DNA of 12,911 bases from Deltaproteobacteria bacterium (GTDB taxonomy: Bacteria; Desulfobacterota; Desulfobacteria; Desulfobacterales; JAFDFH01). Below the pieces are notes generated by a model. It was not told the origin of the DNA, made no database searches, and saw nothing but the letters and a program-made list of their open reading frames with translations. Positions 1 to 7,177 of the stretch are shown piece by piece. Made by a program: the position numbers and the translations under genes. Each line of letters begins with the position of its first letter. Positions within the stretch are counted from its first letter, which is position 1. Location of the stretch: assembly GCA_019309945.1 (NCBI GenBank), contig JAFDFH010000115.1:1-12911 (forward strand), written 5' to 3'.

Positions 1-489
1 AAGGCAATATTTCAATTGCTCACATACAAGGATATCGGTTGGAAAAGCCATTGATGACGGCAAAGCGTATAACGGAAAAAATTTGACTTCACTGGCATCC
101 GAACCTGCCTGCAATTGCCCCCCGATTCGCATGCTCCAAAACCATATTCCCACTGTTTGTTTCTCAATTTCGTGGAAATTGGAATGTACGGCAAAAACCG
201 GTCCTACTTCCACATCCATTCCTGTTTCTTCCCGGAATTCGCGCTGTGCTGCCTTTCGAACATCTTCCCCCCATTCCACATGGCCACAAGGGATGCACCA
301 AGATCCTTCATAAGAACCCAGACGTTTTACAAGAAGCAATTCGTCATTTTCAACCATGAGAACCGCCACGCCGACCGTGGGATTTCGGTAATGAATCCGT
401 TCACATTGATCACAATAGAGCCGAATTTGGGTAGCATCCATTATTGTTCCAAGTGGATTACCACAAAAGGGACAAAATTTGAATTCCAT
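1..489 (-). CDS. Nudix hydrolase with N-terminal zinc ribbon (partial, C-terminus off the window)
   Basis: Reading the minus strand from an ATG at 489 gives 163 open codons with no stop before the window edge, so the C-terminus is missing. Residues 1-30 form a zinc ribbon with CPFCG (Cys6, Cys9) and CDQC (Cys26, Cys29). A complete Nudix box Gx5Ex7REUxEExGU follows: Gly69, Glu75, Arg83-Glu84, Glu87-Glu88, Gly90, Met91. The family hydrolyses nucleoside diphosphates linked to another moiety, using Mg bound by the box glutamates; the substrate cannot be told from this. The common PGG before the box is Pro-Cys-Gly here (Cys68). The start is supported by a GGAGGAGG ribosome site at 499-506, about 9 bases upstream. 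Zinc-ribbon Nudix proteins resemble NudC in layout, but I see no basis for calling NudC itself. It faces away from the repeat-rich stretch on its right. Confidence 0.92.
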   Translation of the reverse strand, partial: MEFKFCPFCGNPLGTIMDATQIRLYCDQCERIHYRNPTVGVAVLMVENDELLLVKRLGSYEGSWCIPCGHVEWGEDVRKAAQREFREETGMDVEVGPVFAVHSNFHEIEKQTVGIWFWSMRIGGQLQAGSDASEVKFFPLYALPSSMAFPTDILVCEQLKYCL

Positions 490-559
490 AACCACCGGCC
501 TCCTCCATCCTTTATCCTGCGCCTTGACGCTGTGGCCAATTTGATCTTGCAGAATTTGG

Positions 560-587
560 ATCTTATGTTAAAATATAATAAAATCAA
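560..587 (-). promoter_or_regulatory. Candidate sigma-70 promoter for the Nudix gene
   Basis: On the minus strand a TTGATT (582-587) and a TAAGAT (560-565) are separated by 16 bases, about 70 bases upstream of the Nudix ATG. Both boxes match the sigma-70 consensus only in part and the surroundings are A/T-rich, so this is a weak call. Confidence 0.3.
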
Positions 588-611
588 TAGGGTTTTAAAT
601 TTTAAACAAAA

Positions 612-753
612 GGGCCAGTTTCAAAACGTTTCAGTTTGTTCAAGGCCAAGGAAGGCGAAAATTTTAAACACAGGAATACATTGAGTATTTCGAGGATTAA
701 AATTTAAGCCTGACGCAGAGATTGGGCAAAATGGGACGTTTTGAAATTGGCTC
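612..753 (+). repeat. Structured dispersed hairpin repeat, copy 1
   Basis: This 142-base element folds on itself. The outer stem pairs 612-643 with 722-753; 31 of 32 columns pair when G·U is allowed, the exception being G634/A731. An inner stem follows: GGC 654-656 with GCC 708-710, a two-base internal loop, then AAATTTTAA 659-667 with TTAAAATTT 697-705. The apical hairpin is AATAC 675-679 with GTATT 685-689 around a 5-base loop. Two further copies lie at 6976-7117 and 7539-7684 in the same orientation. The core (644-721) differs from copy 2 at about 9 of 78 positions by hand count. All six imperfect pairs in the outer stem are G·U if the plus strand is RNA, and would be A·C on the other strand. 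Its function is unknown; it may be a small RNA family or a mobile palindromic element. Confidence 0.88.
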
Positions 754-804
754 AATAAAAATTGCAATATTTGGAGCTATTACATATCATTATTCCGAAT
801 TCAT

Positions 805-1075
805 GTAACTTCTCAATATGTTCCGGTAGACTCGCTGCGCCATCCGGCAATTTATTTCAATACGGCCAAAACTTGCCGTTAAGGGCGCCTAACAGTGACT
901 CGCGCAGGTGATGTAAAATGAGTGTGTCGCTTAGCATAAACAGACTACAATCAACAATTTATGCTGTTCGGGTCACTGTAAGCCGCCCTAAACGGCTTCA
1001 AACAGTTGCCCGCCTTGAAAAAAATTACCGGATGACTTCGCTGGTAGGTTTAACCATAAGTTTTTGAGAAGTTAC
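805..1075. mobile_element. MITE with IS66-like ends and 8-bp target duplication (copy 1, complete)
   Basis: The 271-base element begins GTAACTTCTCAA (805-816) and ends with its exact reverse complement TTGAGAAGTTAC (1064-1075). It is flanked by a perfect 8-base direct repeat GAATTCAT (797-804 and 1076-1083). GTAA-type ends plus an 8-base duplication are what the IS66 insertion-sequence family is known for. No reading frame inside could be a transposase, so this is a non-autonomous derivative. The whole element is an imperfect palindrome. Matching blocks occur in order in both arms, such as CATCCGG and an ACAGTGA block, and the apex is AGCATAAA (933-940) facing TTTATGCT (958-965). It lies about 140 bases upstream of the CorC-type gene and may have displaced its original upstream region. 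A second copy starts at 12773. Confidence 0.9.
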
Positions 1076-1214
1076 GAATTCATTTCCACTTGACAGGCAT
1101 TGTCGGCCATAGTAACCAACGAGAAGATACATATTTGTCTATGATCCGGGAAAAATAAACAAAAAAATCGAACATTTCAAAGATCTCGCTTACTGGCAAA
1201 AGCGGGCTGTCAGC

Positions 1215-2504
1215 ATGGGAATAGTGGAACAATTTTTTATTCTTCTGATCTTTATTTTCCTTTCAGCATTTTTCTCGGGTGTGGAAACCGCATTTACTTC
1301 CCTCTCGGACATCAGAATTCAACACCTTCTGGAACAAAACAAGAAAGGTATCCACCTGGTCAAAGTCCTCAAGGATAACAATCAGCGACTCATTATTACA
1401 ATCCTGATCGGAAACAATCTGGTCAACATCTCAGCCTCCTCCATTGCGACATCTGTCGCTATCGATATTTTCAAGTCAAATGCCATTGGAATCGCGGTGG
1501 GTATTATGACCTTCATTATTCTTGTTTTTGGAGAGATTACCCCGAAAACTATTGCCCTGGCTAAAAACGAGTGGATTACCATCCATACCGCGCCGGTCAT
1601 TCGGCTCATTCAATATGTCCTCTTTCCTGCCATCAAATTGCTGGAATGGCTGACCATGTTTATTTCCAAACCGATTCAGGGAAACAATGAGATACCCATT
1701 ATTACGGAAGCAGAAATTAAGAGTGTGGTAAGCCTCGGCGAAGAGGTCGGCGAGGTTGAGAAAGATGAACGCATAATGATCCATAATATTTTTCGGTTCA
1801 GCGACCTCCATGCCAGCGAGATTATGACGGATCGAACCCAGATATTTTTTATCGATATCCAGGAAAAGCTCAAAGATGTAGCCCAGGATATTGTTCGCAA
1901 GGGGTTCTCGCGGATACCGGTATATGAAGACAACCCGGACAATTTAATGGGCATTCTGTATATCAAAGATATTCTGCAGGCAGCACTTGCCGGCGATGCT
2001 GACGTAACCTTAAAAAGTCTGGTCCGACCCGCCATGTTTATTCCGGAAACGATGCGCATCGACGACCTTTTGCGAGAATTCCAGAAGGAAAAGGTTCACA
2101 TCGCAATGGTCGTTGATGAACATGGGGGTATCAGTGGGTTGATTACCATAGAGGATCTTTTAGAGGAAATCGTCGGTGAGATCTATGACGAAACAGATAA
2201 AGAGCAAATCATGATCCGGATGGTTGACGAGAACATAGGCGTCGTGAAAGGGGAGACTGAAATCGAAGAGGTCAATCAGGTATTGGATCTGGGATTAAAC
2301 GAAAGGGAAGATTATGAAACCATATCCGGCTTTATTCTGTCCGAGCTCAGATATATACCCGAAGTCGGGGAAGAAATACAAATAGGAAACCACACCATCC
2401 GTATCACCAAAGCCGACAAACAACGGATTATCGAAGTGGAAATAGAGAAAGGACCATTGGATCACCAGGAAGAAGATGCTGAAAAGGGTAATAACGGAGA
2501 ATAG
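1215..2504 (+). CDS. CNNM/CorC-HlyC family membrane protein with CBS pair
   Basis: The 429-residue protein has the full layout of the HlyC/CorC (CNNM) family. An N-terminal DUF21/CNNM membrane domain (about 1-155) has hydrophobic segments near 4-20, 58-80, 90-106 and 125-148, with the signatures FFSGVETAF (19-27) and FGEITPKT (105-112). A cytoplasmic CBS pair follows (about 203-258 and 270-325, the second containing VVDEHGG and TIEDLLEEIVGEI). A C-terminal CorC_HlyC domain (about 333-412) comes next, then an acidic tail. Characterised family members (CNNM/CorC) mediate Mg2+ efflux or homeostasis, with CBS domains sensing ATP-Mg; 'hemolysin' is a legacy label. Specific ion use cannot be read here. 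The ATG at 1215 gives a typical N-terminus, but there is no strong ribosome site before it. The next gene follows after 56 bases on the same strand. Confidence 0.93.
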   Translation: MGIVEQFFILLIFIFLSAFFSGVETAFTSLSDIRIQHLLEQNKKGIHLVKVLKDNNQRLIITILIGNNLVNISASSIATSVAIDIFKSNAIGIAVGIMTFIILVFGEITPKTIALAKNEWITIHTAPVIRLIQYVLFPAIKLLEWLTMFISKPIQGNNEIPIITEAEIKSVVSLGEEVGEVEKDERIMIHNIFRFSDLHASEIMTDRTQIFFIDIQEKLKDVAQDIVRKGFSRIPVYEDNPDNLMGILYIKDILQAALAGDADVTLKSLVRPAMFIPETMRIDDLLREFQKEKVHIAMVVDEHGGISGLITIEDLLEEIVGEIYDETDKEQIMIRMVDENIGVVKGETEIEEVNQVLDLGLNEREDYETISGFILSELRYIPEVGEEIQIGNHTIRITKADKQRIIEVEIEKGPLDHQEEDAEKGNNGE

Positions 2505-2560
2505 GATGAAAAGATTACCCTTTTGGAAGAAAATCCGAAAATACGAAGGGAGTAAAAGTA

Positions 2561-3634
2561 ATGGCGGATTTGACACCGAAAGAACGCGTCATGGGGCTGT
2601 TGAAACGGGAACCCATTGATACGATGCCGATATTCAGTGGATTGTCCATGCTGGTGAAACCGGCTCTTGATGAGGCCGGTTACGGGTTTTCGAGTATCCA
2701 CACGGACCACGAACGAATGGCGTGGGCCGCGATTCGTTCATCAAAAATGATGGAATTTGACTGCATCGTTGTTCCTTTCGATATCACGATGCAATCGGAA
2801 GCCCTGGGGAACAGAGTTAATTTCTACGAAAATACATCGGATATCGTATTTCCCACGATACCCGAAAAAATATGGAAGAGCCTGGATGAAGTTGAAGTGC
2901 CGGAAGATATTTTGGAACGTGGGCGCCATTACCTGGTAGCAAGGGCAATCGAGATGATAAAAAACGAAGCACCGGAATACCCACTGGGTGTCTGGCTGCG
3001 GGGTCCATTTACGCAACTGGGGCAGATCCTTGAACTGGAGGTGGTTCTTAAAGCTGCTTTCAAACAAAAGGAGAAAATTGTAGAAGTTCTGGACAAGCTT
3101 ACCGCTATGGCGATTCGGATCGGGAAGGCCTGGCAGGATGCGGGCGCGGATTATATCACCCTGAGTGAACCCGGATCAAACGCCGAGATTCTGCCACCCC
3201 GGATGTTCAGCCAATTGGTACAACCGAGGTTGACCCGAATCCTTGATTCATGGGAGTCTCCCAAAATTTTACATATATCCGGTGCAACCGATTCGCTCGT
3301 GGAGATGATGAACCAGTGCGGAGCGGATGCGATCGGTGTCGACATTAAAAACAATCTAAAGGAAACGCGGGCGAAAATTGGGCCTGATGTGCTTTTGTTT
3401 GGTAATTTCGACGTTTATGAGCTTCCCTGCAGAGCCGAGACCAGCGTGGATCAGGCCGTAGGCGCAATCCGGGAAAATATTGACGCGGGCGTAGACGGCG
3501 TCTGGCCTGGATCGGATTTGTGGCCGGATGTCAAGCTGGAAAATATGCAGGCCATCGTGAAGACCGTTCATGAATATGGCAAAAAACCAAGCCCTGTAAT
3601 TGGCCGTATTATTCAAAAGCCGTTCCCGCCTTGA
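2561..3634 (+). CDS. MtaA/CmuA (uroporphyrinogen decarboxylase superfamily) protein lacking zinc cysteines
   Basis: The 357-residue protein matches the UroD/MtaA/CmuA TIM-barrel family. It has an N-terminal TPKERVMGLLKREPID, a GADYITLSEPGS strand (194-206), LHISG (237-241), GADAIGVD (254-261) and LLFGNFD (278-284). MtaA and CmuA move methyl groups between corrinoid proteins and coenzyme M or tetrahydrofolate, using a zinc held by His-x-Cys and a later Cys; in Methanosarcina MtaA I recall these as His237, Cys239 and Cys316. Here the matching places are His238, Ser240 and Ser318, so both cysteines are serine. Zinc-thiol activation is therefore doubtful and the reaction is unknown. A GGGAG ribosome site (2548-2552) supports the ATG at 2561. 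No corrinoid protein or reductive activase lies nearby. The 3' end overlaps the convergent DUF2892 gene by 26 bases. Confidence 0.85.
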   Translation: MADLTPKERVMGLLKREPIDTMPIFSGLSMLVKPALDEAGYGFSSIHTDHERMAWAAIRSSKMMEFDCIVVPFDITMQSEALGNRVNFYENTSDIVFPTIPEKIWKSLDEVEVPEDILERGRHYLVARAIEMIKNEAPEYPLGVWLRGPFTQLGQILELEVVLKAAFKQKEKIVEVLDKLTAMAIRIGKAWQDAGADYITLSEPGSNAEILPPRMFSQLVQPRLTRILDSWESPKILHISGATDSLVEMMNQCGADAIGVDIKNNLKETRAKIGPDVLLFGNFDVYELPCRAETSVDQAVGAIRENIDAGVDGVWPGSDLWPDVKLENMQAIVKTVHEYGKKPSPVIGRIIQKPFPP

Positions 3635-3812
3635 CCCCCAATTTCTTGAGTATGATGGCCGAGGGGCAAAATCCTGTAAATGAGGACTGAAGTAAATTTG
3701 CACCCACAAACGCCGTAAACCACAGCCAGTAAGTACTGTGAAAAACAGACAACAACAGACTGATAAGAATAAAACTGCCTGCCAAAGCCATAACTAAACG
3801 ATCAATCGTCAT
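3609..3812 (-). CDS. DUF2892 (YgaP-like transmembrane domain) small membrane protein
   Basis: The 67-residue protein is two hydrophobic helices (about 5-24 and 27-45) with the family pattern: MTIDRLV at the N-terminus, WLWFTAFVGANLLQSSFTG (29-47), a conserved Cys-Pro (49-50) and LKKLGV near the end. This matches the DUF2892 inner-membrane domain found alone or fused to rhodanese in YgaP. Standalone versions have no established role; rhodanese-linked ones suggest sulfur or thiol chemistry. The start is well supported: an AGGAGG site (minus strand of 3818-3823) lies 5 bases before the ATG. It overlaps the end of the MtaA-like gene by 26 bases, tail-to-tail. The gene upstream on the same strand is the large receiver/PEP-binding gene, 165 bases away, so co-transcription is possible. 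Confidence 0.85.
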   Translation of the reverse strand: MTIDRLVMALAGSFILISLLLSVFHSTYWLWFTAFVGANLLQSSFTGFCPSAIILKKLGVKAGTAFE

Positions 3813-3977
3813 AGGAGCCTCCTCTCTGTTTTAAAGCGGTCACATATTCAGGAAATCCAATATAGTCTTTAAACTCAGGTTGAACTGTTGAAAAATTAAG
3901 CTCGGAATTTGAAAAGTCAATTGGATATCTTTTCTGCGATAAAAAAACACCGTAAAGCCGACATCGCCCTTTAATAA

Positions 3978-6962
3978 TCAGCTTTCAAACATTACGCATT
4001 GGGATTTCCTGCCGTCGTTTTTAAGAACGAACGGCTTTTTTAGTTTCACGTGACATACAAAATTCGTTTCCCGATTTACCGGCAGAGCGCCTATCCATTC
4101 CCAGTTAAAAAAATCTTTCGTACCCTCGGTTATGGTGAGGTAATGGATGCCCAGAGAGGTGATTTTCTGAAAAAAATGGGACCCCTGGGAAGGGTCGGCT
4201 TTTAGTTTTTCGTTTCGAAGTTCAATCATGACTTTGGCACCGGAAATATCCGACCACTTCACCGGTATGCCGAGCCATCGGTCATCAGATCCCCACCTTC
4301 CAAAACCCACCAAGACATACGGCCGCTTTGCTTTTAATAACACAGCGTTTAACCGGCTGATTTCGCTTGCAATCTGAACGGTAGCGGATGGATCAAACCT
4401 GTCGGGTTTTACATAAACAATATCTGCAATTTCTTCAATTTGGCCGTGTCCAAGCGATTGGGTCGAATAACAGAAAGCCCTGTGAATGTCATCATCACTG
4501 ATTTGAACGTCAAAATATTCATCGCCGGCAGCCATGGGTTTGATTTGAAGAATGAAGAAATTACCTCTATGTTTTTCATCAGAGCGAAGATCCGCGGAAA
4601 ACTCGAATTCAACCGGACATCCCATGCCCTTGCGTCCCAGATCGAGCAGGTCTGACAATACCTGCGGTAGAGGAAATATATCGTATTTTAAGATCTGGGC
4701 AAAAGTCAGAACTTTAGGCCCGGGTCCATGTCCGGTGTCCCTGATCCTGTCTTCTTCGGGGAAATAAGTGCTGGATAGCGCCTTTACAGGAAATTCTGTC
4801 GCTGCTTCCGCCACTTCCCTTTTTTCCAGGTTAGAGTCCGTTTGAATGTTAAGTGTATCCGGATAATTTTTGATTTTCAAAGCATGGAAGAAACGCTGTG
4901 AATTCGATAGAATATCACTTACTTTGGAAAATTGAGGCAAAAAGTTTGGATGTTGAGGCGAAAAGCGCAATGCTTGCCCCTCTGATATAGCCTTGCCCAT
5001 CCCTAAAACAATGCGGACAACACCTTCCTCAGGTTGCATGTATGCAAATGGATAGAAATTTCGCGATTGGGCGATTCCTGATATGGCAGGATAAAAGTAG
5101 GATCCATATTCTTTTCCGGCCGCCTGTTGAATCATCACTGCCATGCTGTCTTTCTGAAATTGATGGGATACGCTGCTTGAAAACTTTCTGGGTTCTTCAA
5201 AATAAGTTGAAGCGTACACCAGTTTAACGGCCGTAACCAGATGGTGAAGCCGCTTCGAAAAATCAGAATGATTATTTGGAATCATGTACGTTTTGTAAAG
5301 ACCGGCGTATGGATGAAATTGCAAATCTTCCCATAGGCTTGAAGAACGCACAGACAGGGGATACGTTACTTGAGCGAGAAAGGCTTTTAGTTTTTTTTGG
5401 AGCCATTCCGGCATATCTGCATCTAAGAAGTGTTTCATAACTTCTGCATTCGTGCTTTCACCATCGGCAAGGTGTTGTAATCTATTTTGGGTAATAAAAG
5501 ATTCAAAACCATCCGTGGTTATGATTAGCGTTTTGGGGATGATAATGTTAATCTCGGAAAATTTTTTATGAAACTCAGGTGTTTGCTGCAGCAGGTTTGC
5601 CATGAAGGATAGACCCCGGGCTTTCCCGCCGAGAGAACCATTGCCGATTTTAACGAAATCCGAAACCTCCGGATCAAAATCATCGGGTATAAACTGGGCC
5701 ACTACTCCTTTTTGTCGCCATTTCCGCAACGCGTGGATACTGCCGATAATATACCGTCGCATTTGTTCCACGTCAGGAAAGTCAGAGACGCTGATTTCAC
5801 TCATCCGGGTGGCAAGGGTGATTTCAGAACGGGCCATGATCCAGTTAGAAAACCGGTTGCGCTGGGCCTGATAACATAAAGGCTCATCCGGGATATCGGG
5901 AAGAATTTCTTCAAGCCCCTTCAGATTTGAAGCCCTGGCAATTTCCTTTCCATCCGGCATGCGGAAGATAAAGTCTCCGAATCCCAGGCAATTTAGAAAG
6001 AAATCACGTAGTTCCTGCTGAAGATGGGGAGAGTTTTTATCAAGGAAATCAGCAGGTAGGTGTTCTGCTTTTTCCCGGTTTTTGGACTCGGAACTCAGCA
6101 GTAGAAGAGGGAGGTGGGGGATTTCTTTTTTGATTTCGGACAGCAGCATAAAACCTGCATCATCAGTCATAGTGCAATTGCGGGGAAAACGGGTATCGGA
6201 AATCACGCCAAAAACATAAGGCCTGTATATGTTGAAGAGATCCATGGCCTTTTCATAGTTTTCCGCAATCAATATTTTTGGTCGGGCCCGCATTTTTAAC
6301 AGGCGGTGTTCCTCGTTGAGGCTTTCTTCTAGTACCGCCTGAGTTTGTCGTACCACTTCTTTATAAATCAGCGGTAGAAAAAACGACCGGTAAAGGGGCG
6401 AGTCTTCAACCAGAATCAAGACCCGCACCATTGATTTCTTTGTATCTCGGTCAACATTCAGGCGATCTTCCACACTTTTAACCAGTGCCAGAAAAAGATC
6501 GGAATCTCCGGTCCAGATAAATGTATTGTCGATAAAAGGACAGCTGTTTGCGCCTGTATCGGGAGACAGGTCTTTAACGCTATTGGTGAGAAGAATAATC
6601 GGTAAATTCGGCCTTCTCTTTTTTATTTCCGTGCTTAATCCAAATGTGTCGAAATCATCTTCAGCCAGATTCGGCATGGTAATGACCAGATCGAATTGCT
6701 TACGCTCCAAAGTCGTTAACGCTTCCTCGCCAGAAGCAACCCGGGTCACCCGGGGAGGACGGCTAAGATTCAAGCCTCTGTATTCATTGATAATCTTTGA
6801 TGCCAAACTTCCATCTTCCTCCATGATGTATGCGTCATAAGGGCTGGAAACCACAAGGATTTCCTGAACCTTTTTCGACATCAGCTCGTGGAACGCATTG
6901 AAATGGGTATCAAATTCGGAGATATTAAAGTCCGCTGGGAAAATGTTGATTTCCGGTTTCAT
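3978..6962 (-). CDS. Receiver-like domains fused to PEP/pyruvate-binding (PEP synthase N-terminal) domain protein
   Basis: From the ATG at 6962 the protein has 994 residues; the frame stays open to a TTG at 7013 (1011 residues, the numbering used here). A first receiver-like domain (about 48-183) has lost the phospho-acceptor: the strand reads DLVITMPN. A second region starts VLILVEDSP (198-206) and continues PKILIAEN...GVISDTRFP (245-277), keeping Asp272 and a Lys at 326. After a helical linker comes a PPDK_N-type ATP-binding domain (about 455-830): GNGSLGGKARGL (457-468), YPLSVRSSSLWED (551-563), VEFEFSADLR (801-810) and ILQIKPM (821-827). The phosphohistidine domain and PEP/pyruvate barrel of true PEP synthases are absent; residues 830-1011 form another C-terminal region containing GFGRWGSDDRWLG. 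I infer a signalling or phosphotransfer role, not gluconeogenesis. The 17 upstream codons lie inside or beside structured repeat copy 2, so the 6962 start is preferred, though its ribosome site is weak. Confidence 0.85.
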   Translation of the reverse strand: MKPEINIFPADFNISEFDTHFNAFHELMSKKVQEILVVSSPYDAYIMEEDGSLASKIINEYRGLNLSRPPRVTRVASGEEALTTLERKQFDLVITMPNLAEDDFDTFGLSTEIKKRRPNLPIILLTNSVKDLSPDTGANSCPFIDNTFIWTGDSDLFLALVKSVEDRLNVDRDTKKSMVRVLILVEDSPLYRSFFLPLIYKEVVRQTQAVLEESLNEEHRLLKMRARPKILIAENYEKAMDLFNIYRPYVFGVISDTRFPRNCTMTDDAGFMLLSEIKKEIPHLPLLLLSSESKNREKAEHLPADFLDKNSPHLQQELRDFFLNCLGFGDFIFRMPDGKEIARASNLKGLEEILPDIPDEPLCYQAQRNRFSNWIMARSEITLATRMSEISVSDFPDVEQMRRYIIGSIHALRKWRQKGVVAQFIPDDFDPEVSDFVKIGNGSLGGKARGLSFMANLLQQTPEFHKKFSEINIIIPKTLIITTDGFESFITQNRLQHLADGESTNAEVMKHFLDADMPEWLQKKLKAFLAQVTYPLSVRSSSLWEDLQFHPYAGLYKTYMIPNNHSDFSKRLHHLVTAVKLVYASTYFEEPRKFSSSVSHQFQKDSMAVMIQQAAGKEYGSYFYPAISGIAQSRNFYPFAYMQPEEGVVRIVLGMGKAISEGQALRFSPQHPNFLPQFSKVSDILSNSQRFFHALKIKNYPDTLNIQTDSNLEKREVAEAATEFPVKALSSTYFPEEDRIRDTGHGPGPKVLTFAQILKYDIFPLPQVLSDLLDLGRKGMGCPVEFEFSADLRSDEKHRGNFFILQIKPMAAGDEYFDVQISDDDIHRAFCYSTQSLGHGQIEEIADIVYVKPDRFDPSATVQIASEISRLNAVLLKAKRPYVLVGFGRWGSDDRWLGIPVKWSDISGAKVMIELRNEKLKADPSQGSHFFQKITSLGIHYLTITEGTKDFFNWEWIGALPVNRETNFVCHVKLKKPFVLKNDGRKSQCVMFES

Positions 6963-6975
6963 ATGAACACTACCC

Positions 6976-7117
6976 GAGACCTTTGAAAAATGTTCCATTT
7001 TGTTCAAGGCCAAGGAGGGCGAAAATTTTAACCACAGGAATACATCGAGTATTTTGAGGATTAAAATTTGAGCCTGATGCTGGAATTGGGCAAAAGAGGG
7101 CGTTTTTCAATGGTCTC
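6976..7117 (+). repeat. Structured dispersed hairpin repeat, copy 2
   Basis: This copy has the same length (142) as copy 1. The outer stem pairs 6976-7007 with 7086-7117; 29 of 32 columns pair, counting G·U, and mismatches are at 6982/7111, 6996/7097 and 6997/7096. The inner stem is GGC/GCC (7018-7020 with 7072-7074), an opposed GA/GA pair, then AAATTTTAA (7023-7031) with TTAAAATTT (7061-7069), and an AATAC/GTATT apex (7039-7043, 7049-7053). Relative to copy 1, four outer pairs are changed on both sides with pairing kept (see findings). It covers the extreme 5' end of the open frame of the receiver/PEP-binding gene, antisense to it. Confidence 0.88.
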
Positions 7118-7177
7118 TACCTGATTGATTGCAGGGATATCCCTAACCGTGGATAAAATTGAACGTTTTAAATTATT

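Larger units (their letters stand above)
490..1214. other. Gene-free stretch carrying two repeat elements
   Basis: No credible coding region lies between the divergently oriented Nudix and CorC-type genes. The stretch holds the Nudix leader (490-611), the structured repeat copy 1 (612-753), a short A/T-rich spacer (754-796), a complete MITE with its target duplication (797-1083), and about 130 bases leading into the CorC-type gene. That last part has a TTGACA at 1090-1095 but no convincing -10 box at the right distance. A small hairpin (CGCTT/AAGCG) sits just before the CorC-type start. Confidence 0.7.

Noticed and set aside
115..684. A 189-codon open frame on plus across the Nudix gene and repeat copy 1
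   Set aside because: It is antisense to a protein with a perfect Nudix box and runs into the non-coding repeat. Its translation has no recognisable domain and it has no good ribosome site.
805..1075. CRISPR array or tRNA-like structure as an explanation for the long palindrome
   Set aside because: There are no regularly spaced direct repeats and no cloverleaf. Exact terminal repeats plus a target duplication identify a transposable element.
1090..1118. TTGACA upstream of the CorC-type gene as a promoter
   Set aside because: The -35 is perfect, but no acceptable -10 occurs 15-19 bases downstream.
1476..1811. Open frames antisense to the CorC-type gene
   Set aside because: They are shadows of a well-supported membrane protein, and their translations resemble no family.
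2506..2616. Short ATG frame between the CorC-type and MtaA-like genes
   Set aside because: It would overlap the MtaA-like gene out of frame. It has no ribosome site of its own and no recognisable sequence.
2561..3634. Calling the gene hemE or mtaA
   Set aside because: It resembles the MtaA/CmuA branch more than HemE, but lacks the zinc cysteines needed for the known MtaA reaction.
3915..3977. Terminator after the receiver/PEP-binding gene (seven-T run on minus)
   Set aside because: The T-run is present, but no continuous stem of five or more pairs directly precedes it.
3978..7013. Calling the large minus-strand gene ppsA (PEP synthase)
   Set aside because: The phosphohistidine and PEP/pyruvate barrel domains are not present and receiver-like domains occupy the N-terminus.
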